64,000 nt of DNA, taken from contig JADYUL010000008.1 in the NCBI GenBank assembly GCA_021531795.1, forward strand, positions 1-64,000, given 5' to 3'. Of this stretch, positions 8,728-17,158 are shown piece after piece (within the stretch, counting starts at the first letter, position 1; each line of letters begins with the position of its first letter). This DNA comes from Lacrimispora saccharolytica. GTDB taxonomy: Bacteria > Bacillota > Clostridia > Lachnospirales > Lachnospiraceae. The notes beneath the pieces were generated by a model that searched no databases, was not told the DNA's origin, and saw only the letters and a list, made by a program, of their open reading frames with translations. The translations under genes and the position numbers were made by a program.

Positions 8728-8736
8728 TGTTATAAT
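8728..8736 (+). promoter_or_regulatory. extended -10 promoter of parA
   Basis: TGTTATAAT is an extended -10 element with a perfect TATAAT at 8731-8736 and no good -35 box. It is placed about 40 nt before the parA start and downstream of the parS sites, so ParB spreading could affect it. Confidence 0.6.
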
Positions 8737-8775
8737 AATTCTTGCGCGATTGAATGGACAGAATTGGAGAATAAT

Positions 8776-9540
8776 ATGGGTAAAGTAATATCTGTTGCCA
8801 ACCAGAAGGGTGGCGTAGGTAAAACAACAACAACAATTAATCTTGCTGCTGCATTGGGTGAAGCAGGCAAGAAGGTTCTTGTAATAGACATGGACCCACA
8901 GGGAAACACCACAAGCGGAATGGGTGTGGACAAGAATGAAGAAGAGAATACAATCTATGAACTGATGCTTGGAGAAAGCGTGATAGGAAATTGCATTAAG
9001 AAGGATGTAGTGAAGAATGTATCACTGATTCCTGCCAATGTTGATTTTGCTGCAGCTGAAGTTGAACTTATCGGAATTGAGAAGTCGGAGTTCATATTAA
9101 AGAATCAGCTTGAGAAGGTAAAGGATGGTTATGATTTTATATTGATAGACTGCCCTCCTTCACTCAGTACACTTACTGTCAATGCACTTACAACCAGTGA
9201 CAGTGTATTGGTACCAATTCAGTGTGAGTATTATGCTCTTGAGGGCTTGAGCCAGCTGATTCACACGATTAATCTAATAAGACAGAGACTTAATAATAAG
9301 ATAAATATTGAAGGTGTTGTATTTACAATGTATGATTCAAGAACTAATCTGTCATCACAGGTTGTTGAGAATGTAAAGGCAAACTTCGCATATACTGTAT
9401 TTGATACAGTGATTCCCAGAAACACCAGACTGGCGGAGGCTCCCAGCTTCGGAATGCCGGTATTGGAATATGATTCAAAGGCGCCCGGTTCAGAAGCCTA
9501 CAGAGCTCTGGCCAAGGAAGTGATTAAGAACAACAGATAA
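8776..9540 (+). CDS. parA: chromosome partitioning ATPase ParA (Soj)
   Basis: A 254-residue deviant-Walker ATPase. MGKVISVANQKGGVGKTTTTINL holds the signature KGGVGKTTT with both lysines. DMDPQGNTTSGMG and LIDCPPSL (Walker B) follow. ParA acts with ParB-parS in origin segregation and, in Bacillus, on DnaA. I chose ATG 8776, 5 nt after GGAGA, rather than the upstream in-frame TTG at 8764, because family members begin MxKVI. parB follows after 11 nt. Confidence 0.96.
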   Translation: MGKVISVANQKGGVGKTTTTINLAAALGEAGKKVLVIDMDPQGNTTSGMGVDKNEEENTIYELMLGESVIGNCIKKDVVKNVSLIPANVDFAAAEVELIGIEKSEFILKNQLEKVKDGYDFILIDCPPSLSTLTVNALTTSDSVLVPIQCEYYALEGLSQLIHTINLIRQRLNNKINIEGVVFTMYDSRTNLSSQVVENVKANFAYTVFDTVIPRNTRLAEAPSFGMPVLEYDSKAPGSEAYRALAKEVIKNNR

Positions 9541-9551
9541 TTGGGGGTATT

Positions 9552-10451
9552 ATGGCACCAAAAAGAGGATTGGGTAAGGGACTGGATTCATTAATTCCTA
9601 ATTCAGTTGATACTAAGGAAGTAGTTCAGAATACTGAGACGGCAGAGAAACCGGACAGATTTGTTGATATCAATAAGCTAGAGCCTAACAGAGAGCAGCC
9701 AAGAAAAAATTTCGACCAGGAAGCTCTTGCAGAGCTTGCAGATTCAATCAAGAAATTCGGGCTTATTCAGCCGATTCTTGTTCAGGACAGAGATTCATAT
9801 TATGAAATAGTAGCCGGTGAGAGACGATGGAGAGCATCAAAACTTGCAGGTCTTAAAGAAGTGCCTGTAATTATCCGCAAGTTCACTGAGCAGGAAATAG
9901 TGGAAATCTCACTTATTGAGAATATTCAGAGAGAGGACTTAAATCCTATCGAAGAGGCCCTCGCATATAAGAGACTTCATACAGAATTCAATCTTAAGCA
10001 GGATGAGGTAGCTGACAGAGTATCCAAGAGCAGGGCTGCGGTTGCTAATTCCATGAGACTGCTTAAACTGGCAGAGAATGTACAGCAGATGGTAGTTGAT
10101 GGAGAGATATCGACCGGACATGCCAGAGCACTTCTTGCAATAGAGGATGAGAATGAACAGTACAGAATAGCGCTTAAGGTATATAACGAGAAGATGAGTG
10201 TAAGAGATGTTGAGAAGCTCATCAAGAATCTCGGAAAGCCTAAGAAGGATAGCAACGGTGACAGTAAGATAAATGAATCTGTATTACTTGCATATCAGAA
10301 GCTTGAAGAAGAGCTTAAGGTTGCACTCGGAACAAAGGTATCTATTGTTGCCAAGGATACAGAGAAGGGAAACGGTAAGCTCGAAATAGAATTCTACAGT
10401 GTCGATGATTTGGAGAGGATCAGCGATATTATGAAGGGAAATAAGGAATAA
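9552..10451 (+). CDS. parB: chromosome partitioning protein ParB (Spo0J)
   Basis: A 299-residue parS-binding CTPase clamp. The N-terminal MAPKRGLGKGLDSLIP motif contacts ParA. The CTPase motifs are IVAGERRWRA near residue 98 and ISLIENIQREDLNPIEEA near residue 118. The HTH (about 140-185) has LKQDEVADRVSKSRAAVAN. The C-terminal dimer domain is at about 230-299. Its target sites are the parS copies at 7200, 8551 and 8610. The last base of its stop codon is the first base of the next start (ATAATGA-type overlap). Confidence 0.96.
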   Translation: MAPKRGLGKGLDSLIPNSVDTKEVVQNTETAEKPDRFVDINKLEPNREQPRKNFDQEALAELADSIKKFGLIQPILVQDRDSYYEIVAGERRWRASKLAGLKEVPVIIRKFTEQEIVEISLIENIQREDLNPIEEALAYKRLHTEFNLKQDEVADRVSKSRAAVANSMRLLKLAENVQQMVVDGEISTGHARALLAIEDENEQYRIALKVYNEKMSVRDVEKLIKNLGKPKKDSNGDSKINESVLLAYQKLEEELKVALGTKVSIVAKDTEKGNGKLEIEFYSVDDLERISDIMKGNKE

Positions 10452-10966
10452 TGAACAGTAATATATTAAATAGTATTGGACTTGGAAGCATTGATCCTGC
10501 AATCTTTATTATAGTTTTACTTGTTCTGCTATTAGTAAATATAGTTCTTCTGGTAATCTTTATTGTGAAGAATGTAAAGCTTGCCAATAGGATGAACGCA
10601 TTTATGTTAGGTAAGGATGCAAGCAGTCTGGAGGAAGAGATAACAGACCTGTTTGCCATCAACAAAAATATTGTTGAGAAAGTAAGAGAAAACAGAAAAG
10701 ACATCCGGAAGATATACAGGAAGTTCACCAAGGCAATTCAGAAGGTTGGAATTGTAAAGTATGATGCATATCAGCAGATGGGTGGGGACTTAAGCTTCTC
10801 AATGGCGCTGTTAGATGAGGAGAATAACGGATTCATTATGAATTCGGTTCACAGCACAGAGGGTTGCTATACATATACTAAGGAAGTCAGAGACGGCAGG
10901 TGCGATCTTGAACTTGGTAACGAAGAGAAAATAGCACTTGAGAAGGCAGTTAATCAGGAGCAATAA
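10451..10966 (+). CDS. DUF4446 family membrane protein
   Basis: A 171-residue protein with one N-terminal membrane helix (about residues 16-38, IFIIVLLVLLLVNIVLLVIF), then a coiled helical region and a compact C-terminal domain with VGIVKYDAYQQMGGDLSFSMALLD, the hallmark of DUF4446. Genes of this type often follow parB in clostridia. Function is not known. Overlap with parB by one base indicates translational coupling. Confidence 0.8.
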   Translation: MNSNILNSIGLGSIDPAIFIIVLLVLLLVNIVLLVIFIVKNVKLANRMNAFMLGKDASSLEEEITDLFAINKNIVEKVRENRKDIRKIYRKFTKAIQKVGIVKYDAYQQMGGDLSFSMALLDEENNGFIMNSVHSTEGCYTYTKEVRDGRCDLELGNEEKIALEKAVNQEQ

Positions 10967-10967
10967 T

Positions 10968-12023
10968 ATGAAGTTGATCGACTTGGATGAGATTAGGGGA
11001 GAAGAAATCCTAGCCAGAGCAATAGTGAATGAAGAATATCAGGAGCTTCTGTCAGAGGGCGCGGTCCTTAAGAAGGAACATATTTTCAAGCTCAAGGAGT
11101 TGGGAATTAGGGAAGTCTTTATTAAAGATGACGGCGTTGATGCGGAAGATACGACCATTCTCAAGGTTGACATAACAAATAAATGCAAGGATAAGGTTAA
11201 GTCGATTATTTCCAAGCATATTTATAATGGCAATGATTCCGGTATGGAAGAAATTATAGATACAGCTGATAAAATAATAGATGATATCTTAGAGAATGAC
11301 GATATTGTTGAGCAGATATACGATATCAAGGAGAGAAGCTCGGACATATACGAGCATTCGATAAGTACCTGTTCAATGGCAATGATAATTGCGCTTAAGA
11401 TGAGACTGAAGCAGAGTCTGGTTCATGATATAGCAGTAGGCTGTCTTCTTCATGATATTGGATTAAGATATATTACCGTTGAATTCGAGGATATTGAACC
11501 GGAGGATATGATTCCAAAGGATCATGAGGAATACTGTAAGCATCCCGTATACGGATATAGTGCCGTTAAGGATGAGGAATGGCTTGGCAAAGAAAGCAAG
11601 GAGATAATTCTCGGACACCATGAGAGACTGGATGGAAGCGGATATCCACTTCATGTAACAGAGATGACAATAGGAACAAAGATAGTTGCTCTGTGTGATT
11701 ATTTCGATGAGGCAATCTGCGGAATCGGAAGAAGACGACACAAGGTTCATGAGGTACTTGAGTATATCAAAGCCTACAGTTCAATTAAGTTTGACAAACA
11801 GGTTGTGGAAGTACTGCTTGATTTCACGGCTGTGTATCCGTCTAAGAGTACCGTAATTACCAATGATGGCTCTTTTGCAGTAGTAATCAGACAGAATAAG
11901 GGCTTCCCGGAGCGACCGGTGCTTCAGCTGCTTTCTGATAAGGATGGAAATAAATTTACTGAGCCTATAGTGGTAGACTTGCTTGAGTGTACCAATGTAT
12001 TTATAGAAAAAGTAATTAATTAA
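10968..12023 (+). CDS. HD-GYP domain protein, likely cyclic-di-GMP phosphodiesterase
   Basis: A 351-residue soluble protein. The central HD-GYP domain shows EHSISTCSMAMIIA, CLLHDIGLRYI (HD pair) and GHHERLDGSGYPLH (the GYP motif intact), then VALCDYFDEAI. The N-terminal 60 residues resemble the DUF3391-like segment seen before many HD-GYP domains. The C-terminal 70 residues match a common tail (VAVVIRQNKGFPERPVL-like). Expected to open cyclic-di-GMP, which fits a motile organism. The ATG at 10968 overlaps nothing and follows the previous gene's stop by 1 nt. Confidence 0.85.
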   Translation: MKLIDLDEIRGEEILARAIVNEEYQELLSEGAVLKKEHIFKLKELGIREVFIKDDGVDAEDTTILKVDITNKCKDKVKSIISKHIYNGNDSGMEEIIDTADKIIDDILENDDIVEQIYDIKERSSDIYEHSISTCSMAMIIALKMRLKQSLVHDIAVGCLLHDIGLRYITVEFEDIEPEDMIPKDHEEYCKHPVYGYSAVKDEEWLGKESKEIILGHHERLDGSGYPLHVTEMTIGTKIVALCDYFDEAICGIGRRRHKVHEVLEYIKAYSSIKFDKQVVEVLLDFTAVYPSKSTVITNDGSFAVVIRQNKGFPERPVLQLLSDKDGNKFTEPIVVDLLECTNVFIEKVIN

Positions 12024-12039
12024 CAAGGAGTGAAGGAAT

Positions 12040-13326
12040 ATGTTAGACATCAAATTCTTAAGAGAGAATCCTGACATAGTTAAGGAGAATATTAAGAAAA
12101 AATATCAGGACAATAAGCTTCCCATGGTTGATGAGGTAATTGCTCTTGATAAGGAAGCAAGAGAGACTCAGCAGGAGGCAGATGCCCTTCGCGCTTCAAA
12201 GAATAAGATTGCCAAAGAAATCGGTGCACTTATGGCACAGGGCAAGAAGGAAGAGGCAGAGGAGAAGAAGGCTTTAGTTTCAAGGAATGCCCAGAGGCTG
12301 GCAGAGCTTGAAGAGAAGGAAAATATGCTTCAGGAGAAGATTACCAAGATTATGATGGTAATTCCCCAGATTATTGATCCATCAGTTCCGATAGGTAAGG
12401 ATGACAGCTTCAATCAGGAGATTCAGAAATACGGCGAGCCGGTGGTTCCTGATTTTGAGATTCCTTATCACACAGAGATCATGGAAAGATTCGACGGAAT
12501 TGATTTGGATGCAGCAAGAAGAGTTGCAGGTAACGGATTCTACTATCTGATGGGTGATATTGCAAGACTTCATTCTGCAGTTATTTCTTATGCAAGAGAT
12601 TTCATGATTGACAGAGGCTTCACATATTGTGTTCCGCCTTTCATGATAAGATCCAATGTTGTAACAGGTGTTATGAGCTTCGCAGAAATGGAAGCCATGA
12701 TGTATAAGATAGAAGGTGAGGACCTCTATCTTATCGGAACAAGTGAACATTCCATGATCGGTAAGTTCATTGACCAGATTATTCCTGAGGAAAAACTTCC
12801 TCAGACTCTCACATCATATTCACCCTGCTTCCGTAAGGAGAAGGGTGCTCACGGAATAGAGGAAAGAGGTGTATACAGAATCCATCAGTTTGAGAAGCAG
12901 GAGATGGTAGTTATCTGTAAGCCTGAGGACAGCATGATGTGGTACGACAAGCTGTGGCAGAATACAGTTGATCTGTTCCGTACATTAGATATACCTGTTC
13001 GTACTCTTGAATGCTGCTCCGGTGACCTTGCTGACCTTAAGGTTAAGTCATGTGATGTTGAGGCATGGAGCCCCAGACAGCAGAAGTACTTCGAGGTTGG
13101 CAGCTGCTCTAACTTGGGAGATGCTCAGGCCAGAAGACTTAAGATTAGAATAAACGGTAAGGAGGGCAAGTACCTGGCTCATACACTTAACAATACAGTT
13201 GTTGCTCCGCCAAGAATGCTTATTGCCTTCCTTGAGAACAATCTGAATGCAGACGGTTCTGTTAATATTCCTGAGGTTTTAAGACCTTACATGGGTGGAA
13301 CAAGCAAATTAATACCAAAGCATTAA
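12040..13326 (+). CDS. serS: serine-tRNA ligase
   Basis: A 428-residue class II synthetase. The N-terminal coiled-coil arm for tRNA-Ser is at about 1-105 (MLDIKFLRENPDIVKENI). Motif 2 is FRKEKGAHGIEERGVYRIHQFEKQ (given as FRKEKGAHG and RIHQFEKQE), with the serine site in LIGTSEHSMIG. Motif 3 is NNTVVAPPRMLIAFLENN. Full length with a ribosome site AAGGAG before the ATG. Confidence 0.97.
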   Translation: MLDIKFLRENPDIVKENIKKKYQDNKLPMVDEVIALDKEARETQQEADALRASKNKIAKEIGALMAQGKKEEAEEKKALVSRNAQRLAELEEKENMLQEKITKIMMVIPQIIDPSVPIGKDDSFNQEIQKYGEPVVPDFEIPYHTEIMERFDGIDLDAARRVAGNGFYYLMGDIARLHSAVISYARDFMIDRGFTYCVPPFMIRSNVVTGVMSFAEMEAMMYKIEGEDLYLIGTSEHSMIGKFIDQIIPEEKLPQTLTSYSPCFRKEKGAHGIEERGVYRIHQFEKQEMVVICKPEDSMMWYDKLWQNTVDLFRTLDIPVRTLECCSGDLADLKVKSCDVEAWSPRQQKYFEVGSCSNLGDAQARRLKIRINGKEGKYLAHTLNNTVVAPPRMLIAFLENNLNADGSVNIPEVLRPYMGGTSKLIPKH

Positions 13327-13336
13327 GGATAGTATT

Positions 13337-14224
13337 ATGCACAAATATCTTAGAGCTGTAGGATTCTCTAATCTGTCAGACAGAGAGCAGTACGATGAGC
13401 TGATCAAGAATATTGCCCTGGATGCAACAGACAGAGTCTACACTTCTTATAACGATAAGTATATGATTGCCATGTACACGAAGGACTATGCTCCGGGTGT
13501 CGGTATCTCAGTTGTGGGCTTTTTTGACGACAATAACAGATTCTTCTTGGAATATGCTTATCCTTACGTCAGAGGCAACAACGTATCCTCCTACGAGGAC
13601 ATCTCCGTGGAACGACATTCTGACAAGGAATCGTATGCCGGCGTGTGTGACGAAGCAAGACTTGGCGTATCGCTGATATTCTACATTCAGAATGTAGTGC
13701 CCTACATCAGGGTTAAAAATGCGGGCCTCTTACCTATCCGAGGCACGTCAGTCACCTTATCGGCACTGTCTCTTGAAGGAACCATAGTCATGCCTTTAGC
13801 AAAGTCTGAGGATAGCAGGGCACAGGCAAAGAAGTCCGGAACGGAGAGAATGAAGTTGGTAGAGGCGGCAAGAAGGGGTGATGGATCAGCTCTCGAGTCA
13901 CTGACATTAAATGACCTGGATACTTATTCGGCGGTCAGTAGAAAGATTGTGACAGAGGATGTGTTTACCCTGGTAGATACATATTTCATGCCCTACGGAG
14001 CGGAGTGCGATCTGTATTCAATTCTGGGTGAGATTCTGCTTATTGAGAATCTGACGAATAATCTCACGGGTGATGAGCTTGTAAAGCTGACTCTCGTTTG
14101 CAATGAGATAATCCTTGATATATGTATCAATAGGCAGGACCTATATGGTGAACCGGCTATTGGAAGACGATTCAAGGGGATAATCTGGCTTCAGGGCAAT
14201 ATAAATTATCCAAATCCATCTTGA
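13337..14224 (+). CDS. DUF3881 family protein
   Basis: A 295-residue soluble protein beginning MHKYLRAVGFSNL, the usual opening of DUF3881 proteins found in clostridia and especially Lachnospiraceae. No catalytic motif or membrane helix is visible. Middle region VVPYIRVKNAGLLPIRGTSVTLSALSLEGTI is the best conserved by memory. Function is not known. It follows serS by 10 nt and its last codons overlap the putative -35 of the tRNA-Arg gene. Confidence 0.75.
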   Translation: MHKYLRAVGFSNLSDREQYDELIKNIALDATDRVYTSYNDKYMIAMYTKDYAPGVGISVVGFFDDNNRFFLEYAYPYVRGNNVSSYEDISVERHSDKESYAGVCDEARLGVSLIFYIQNVVPYIRVKNAGLLPIRGTSVTLSALSLEGTIVMPLAKSEDSRAQAKKSGTERMKLVEAARRGDGSALESLTLNDLDTYSAVSRKIVTEDVFTLVDTYFMPYGAECDLYSILGEILLIENLTNNLTGDELVKLTLVCNEIILDICINRQDLYGEPAIGRRFKGIIWLQGNINYPNPS

Positions 14225-14249
14225 TTTATTTGTCAATCAATGATAAATT
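14221..14249 (+). promoter_or_regulatory. probable promoter of tRNA-Arg
   Basis: TTGATT (14221-14226) and TAAATT (14244-14249) are spaced 17 nt apart and end 12 nt before the mature tRNA. The boxes are imperfect. Confidence 0.4.
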
Positions 14250-14261
14250 AATCAAGGTATT

Positions 14262-14333
14262 GTCCTCTTAGTTTAACGGATAAAACAAGCGCCTCCTAAG
14301 CGCTAGCTGTGGGTTCGATTCCCGCAGGGGACG
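14262..14333 (+). tRNA. tRNA-Arg(CCU)
   Basis: The cloverleaf is complete. Acceptor GTCCTCT pairs with AGGGGAC (one G-U), the anticodon loop is CTCCTAA with anticodon CCT, the T arm is GTGGGTTCGATTCCCGC, and the discriminator is G. CCA is not encoded. It decodes AGG, a common Arg codon here. A terminator follows at 14342. Confidence 0.95.
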
Positions 14334-14341
14334 CTCATTTA

Positions 14342-14376
14342 AGCAGTAATGACTAGAAAATCATTGCTGCTTTTTT
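14342..14376 (+). terminator. terminator after tRNA-Arg
   Basis: AGCAGTAATGA (14342-14352) pairs with TCATTGCTGCT (14361-14371) with one G-U, and the T-run follows to 14376. Confidence 0.85.
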
Positions 14377-14467
14377 CATGCAAAAACTGATTTTGTCAGC
14401 GAAAGCCGTTTTACCTGAATGGTTTTTGATTTCCCTTTCTCTGCATTGATAAGTGGATTAGGCATAC

Positions 14468-14495
14468 TTGTGGATTGGTGTTATGATGGTATAAA
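14468..14495 (+). promoter_or_regulatory. promoter of the TetR gene
   Basis: TTGTGG (14468-14473), 16 nt, then TGG-TATAAA (extended -10 at 14487-14495). The ribosome site AAGGAG lies between it and the ATG at 14518. Confidence 0.55.
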
Positions 14496-14517
14496 ATAAG
14501 CAAAGGAGAAAAGGAGT

Positions 14518-15090
14518 ATGAGTAAAACAACTACAAAGCTTGCTATCGCATTTGCTTTTAAGGAATTGTTATTAGAGAAGCCGCTGGATAAAATAACAGT
14601 AAATGATATTACCGAAAAGTGTGAGATGAACCGTCAGACATTTTATTATCATTTTCATGATATTTTAGAACTCACTGAATGGATCTGTGAGGAAGATGCA
14701 GAGAGGGCATTAAAGGAAAATAGAACTTATGATACTTGGCAGGAAGGATTTCTGTCTATCTTTGACATGATAAAGAAAGATAAAGCTTTCATTATAAACA
14801 TTTATCGTAATGTTCCTAAAGACTACCTATACCGATATTTGTACAGGGTTACATATCAGCTTCTATACGGTGTGATAGAAGAAACAGCAGAAGGAATGAT
14901 TGTCAGAGAAGAGGACAAGGTCTTTATTGCAAATTTTTACAAGTATGGGTTTGTGGGTCTTGTAGTGGAATGGATTGAAGATGGAATGAAGGAAGACCCA
15001 AAAGTGATTATAGAAAGACTAAACTCCCTGATTCAGGGTACATTTTCCCATGCACTGAATAATGCCAAATTAAACATAAAAGGGGTTTAA
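14518..15090 (+). CDS. TetR/AcrR-family transcriptional regulator
   Basis: A 190-residue regulator. The N-terminal HTH is at about residues 8-55, with KITVNDITEKCEMNRQTFYYHFHDI; TFYYHF is the TetR recognition helix. The C-terminal ligand domain resembles the TetR_C_8 (DhaS-like) group. It ends about 200 nt before the oleate hydratase gene, pointing the same way, with two hairpins between. A role as a fatty-acid-responsive regulator of that gene is a reasonable inference from position. The ligand is unknown. Confidence 0.88.
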   Translation: MSKTTTKLAIAFAFKELLLEKPLDKITVNDITEKCEMNRQTFYYHFHDILELTEWICEEDAERALKENRTYDTWQEGFLSIFDMIKKDKAFIINIYRNVPKDYLYRYLYRVTYQLLYGVIEETAEGMIVREEDKVFIANFYKYGFVGLVVEWIEDGMKEDPKVIIERLNSLIQGTFSHALNNAKLNIKGV

Positions 15091-15103
15091 AATTAATAAT
15101 CAT

Positions 15104-15135
15104 AATACGACAAACAATGCATTTTGTCGTATTTT
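15104..15135 (+). terminator. terminator of the TetR gene
   Basis: AATACGACAAA (15104-15114) pairs with TTTGTCGTATT (15123-15133), loop 8 nt, followed by a short T-run. Confidence 0.65.
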
Positions 15136-15150
15136 AAATCAATGAAAAGA

Positions 15151-15182
15151 GACTGTCGTGAAATATGACAGTCCTTTGTTTT
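15151..15182 (+). terminator. second hairpin after the TetR gene
   Basis: GACTGTC (15151-15157) pairs with GACAGTC (15167-15173), followed by CTTTGTTTTTG. It gives a tandem terminator with the preceding hairpin. Confidence 0.6.
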
Positions 15183-15239
15183 TGTTCATTTTAATTCTTC
15201 TTTTTTGTCAATATACTAAGCACATAGAAACTACTTATG

Positions 15240-15260
15240 ACCTAAATAAAGAGTTTAGGT
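15240..15260. promoter_or_regulatory. inverted repeat, candidate operator of oleate hydratase
   Basis: ACCTAAA and TTTAGGT are separated by 7 nt, 30 nt upstream of the ohyA start and downstream of a TATACT (15212-15217) that may be its -10. The size fits a TetR-family dimer. Binding by the neighbouring regulator is inferred only. Confidence 0.5.
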
Positions 15261-15290
15261 TATAGAAACAAAGAAAGGGAGTGTGTTTTT

Positions 15291-17084
15291 ATGTATTATT
15301 CAGCAGGAACTTATGAAGCATTTGCAAAACCGGAGAAACCGGAAGGAGCTGACAGAAAATCGGCGTATATTATCGGAACAGGACTTGCAGGACTTTCCGC
15401 TGCATTTTATCTGGTTAGAGACGGACAGGTAAAAGGAGAGCGGATTCATCTCCTTGAAAAGCTTGATCTTGCAGGCGGTAGTTGTGATGGTAGAAAGGAT
15501 GTTAGTAAGGGCTTTTACATGAGAGGTGGTAGAGAGATGGATAACCATTTCGAATGTATGTGGGATATGTTCCGTGATGTTCCATCTATTGAGACTCCCG
15601 GTATTTCCGTACTTGACGAGTATTACTGGTTAAACAAGCATGATCCAAACTACTCTCTCTGTCGAGCATCAGAGAAATGTGGACAGGATGCACATACGGA
15701 TAAGAAATTTGCTCTTGATAAGAAATCCGCAATGGCACTTTCCAAGTTATTCATGACACCGGAAAAGGACCTTGAAGATAAGAAAATCAGCGAAGTTCTT
15801 CCTGATTCCTTCTGGGACACAAATTTCTGGCTTTACTGGCAGACAATGTTTGCTTTCCAGAAATGGTCATCTGCTCTTGAGATGAAGAGATATTTGTGCA
15901 GATATTGTCATCATATTGATGGATTACCTGATTTTACAGCTCTTCGATTTACAAAATACAATCAGTATGAGAGCATGATTTTACCTCTTGTAAAATATCT
16001 CGAAAGTCACGGCGTAACTGTAGAGTATGGAATGGATGTAAAAAATGTTGTCATTAAGGACGAAAATGGAAAGAAGGTTGCAACTCAGATTGTATATGAG
16101 AAGGATGGAAAGACAGATACTATCGATCTGGTTGAGGATGATCTGGTGTTCATAACAAATGGTTGCTGTACGGATACCTCTTGCTATGGTGATCAGAATA
16201 CTGCACCGGATCTTAGCAATATCAAGAACGGCGAAGGTGAATCATGGGATTTGTGGAAAAACATAGCTGCACAGGCTAAGAACGGTGAGTATGGTAATCC
16301 GGAGAAATTCTGTAGTGATGTTGAAGCGACTAACTGGATGAGTGCAACTGTTGAAACTTCAGACGAAGAAATTATTCAGAAGATTATTGGTGTGTGCAAG
16401 AGAGATCCAAGAGAAGGAAAAGTTACAACCGGGGGTATTGTTACAGTAAAGGACAGCACAGATAACTGGTATCTTTCATGGACAATTAATCGTCAGCCAC
16501 AGTTCAAGGCACAGGATAAAAATACGGTTCTTATTTGGGTATATTCACTTTCTACCAACAAAGAAGGTAATTATGTAAAGAAGGCTATGCGTGATTGTAC
16601 CGGAGAAGAGGTATGCCGTGAGTGGCTGTACCATATTGGAGTTCCAACAGATAAGATTGATGACTGGGCAAAGAATCGTTGTAATACAACAACCTGTTTC
16701 ATGCCATATATTAACGCATTTTTCCAGCCTAGAAAGGAAGAGGACAGACCACTGGTAGTTCCTAAGGGAGCTGTAAACTTCGCATTTGTTGGTCAGTTTG
16801 CAGAAACTCCAAGAGATACCATTTTTACAACAGAGTATTCTATCAGAACCGGTATGGAAGCTGTATATACACTTCTTAATGTTGACAGAGGTGTTCCGGA
16901 GGTTTGGGGTTCTAAGTATGATGTAAGAGAATTGCTTCGTGCCGTTTACTATGCAGTTGATAAGAAAACCATTGACGAACTTCCGATGACTTTCAAAGAA
17001 AAGATTCTATTAAAGAAAGTACTTGGAGCTGTTGAAGGAACCGATGTAGAAATTCTGCTTAGAGAAAGTGGATTAATTAAGTAA
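15291..17084 (+). CDS. ohyA: oleate hydratase (MCRA family)
   Basis: A 597-residue FAD protein of the myosin-cross-reactive antigen family, which hydrates oleate and linoleate at the cis-9 bond to 10-hydroxy fatty acids. Seen: FAD motif YIIGTGLAGLSAAFYLVRDG near residue 27, MRGGREMDNHFECMWDMF near residue 77 (family signature with the catalytic Glu in REMDNHFE), and a conserved C-terminal region FVGQFAETPRDTIFTTEYS. Length is usual. In gut anaerobes it detoxifies unsaturated fatty acids. It stands alone with its own terminator, preceded by a TetR gene and an inverted repeat that may control it. Confidence 0.95.
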   Translation: MYYSAGTYEAFAKPEKPEGADRKSAYIIGTGLAGLSAAFYLVRDGQVKGERIHLLEKLDLAGGSCDGRKDVSKGFYMRGGREMDNHFECMWDMFRDVPSIETPGISVLDEYYWLNKHDPNYSLCRASEKCGQDAHTDKKFALDKKSAMALSKLFMTPEKDLEDKKISEVLPDSFWDTNFWLYWQTMFAFQKWSSALEMKRYLCRYCHHIDGLPDFTALRFTKYNQYESMILPLVKYLESHGVTVEYGMDVKNVVIKDENGKKVATQIVYEKDGKTDTIDLVEDDLVFITNGCCTDTSCYGDQNTAPDLSNIKNGEGESWDLWKNIAAQAKNGEYGNPEKFCSDVEATNWMSATVETSDEEIIQKIIGVCKRDPREGKVTTGGIVTVKDSTDNWYLSWTINRQPQFKAQDKNTVLIWVYSLSTNKEGNYVKKAMRDCTGEEVCREWLYHIGVPTDKIDDWAKNRCNTTTCFMPYINAFFQPRKEEDRPLVVPKGAVNFAFVGQFAETPRDTIFTTEYSIRTGMEAVYTLLNVDRGVPEVWGSKYDVRELLRAVYYAVDKKTIDELPMTFKEKILLKKVLGAVEGTDVEILLRESGLIK

Positions 17085-17099
17085 GATAATTAGCAAGTA

Positions 17100-17150
17100 A
17101 TATACAAAGCTGCCGTATCACCTAAAGTTAATGCGGCAGCTTTGTATATT
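17100..17150. terminator. terminator after ohyA, convergent region
   Basis: A perfect 16-bp stem: the arm at 17100-17115 (ATATACAAAGCTGCCG) pairs with 17134-17149. It lies between ohyA (+) and the AraC gene (-) and is followed by T-rich DNA on +. Confidence 0.8.
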
Positions 17151-17158
17151 TTGTATGT

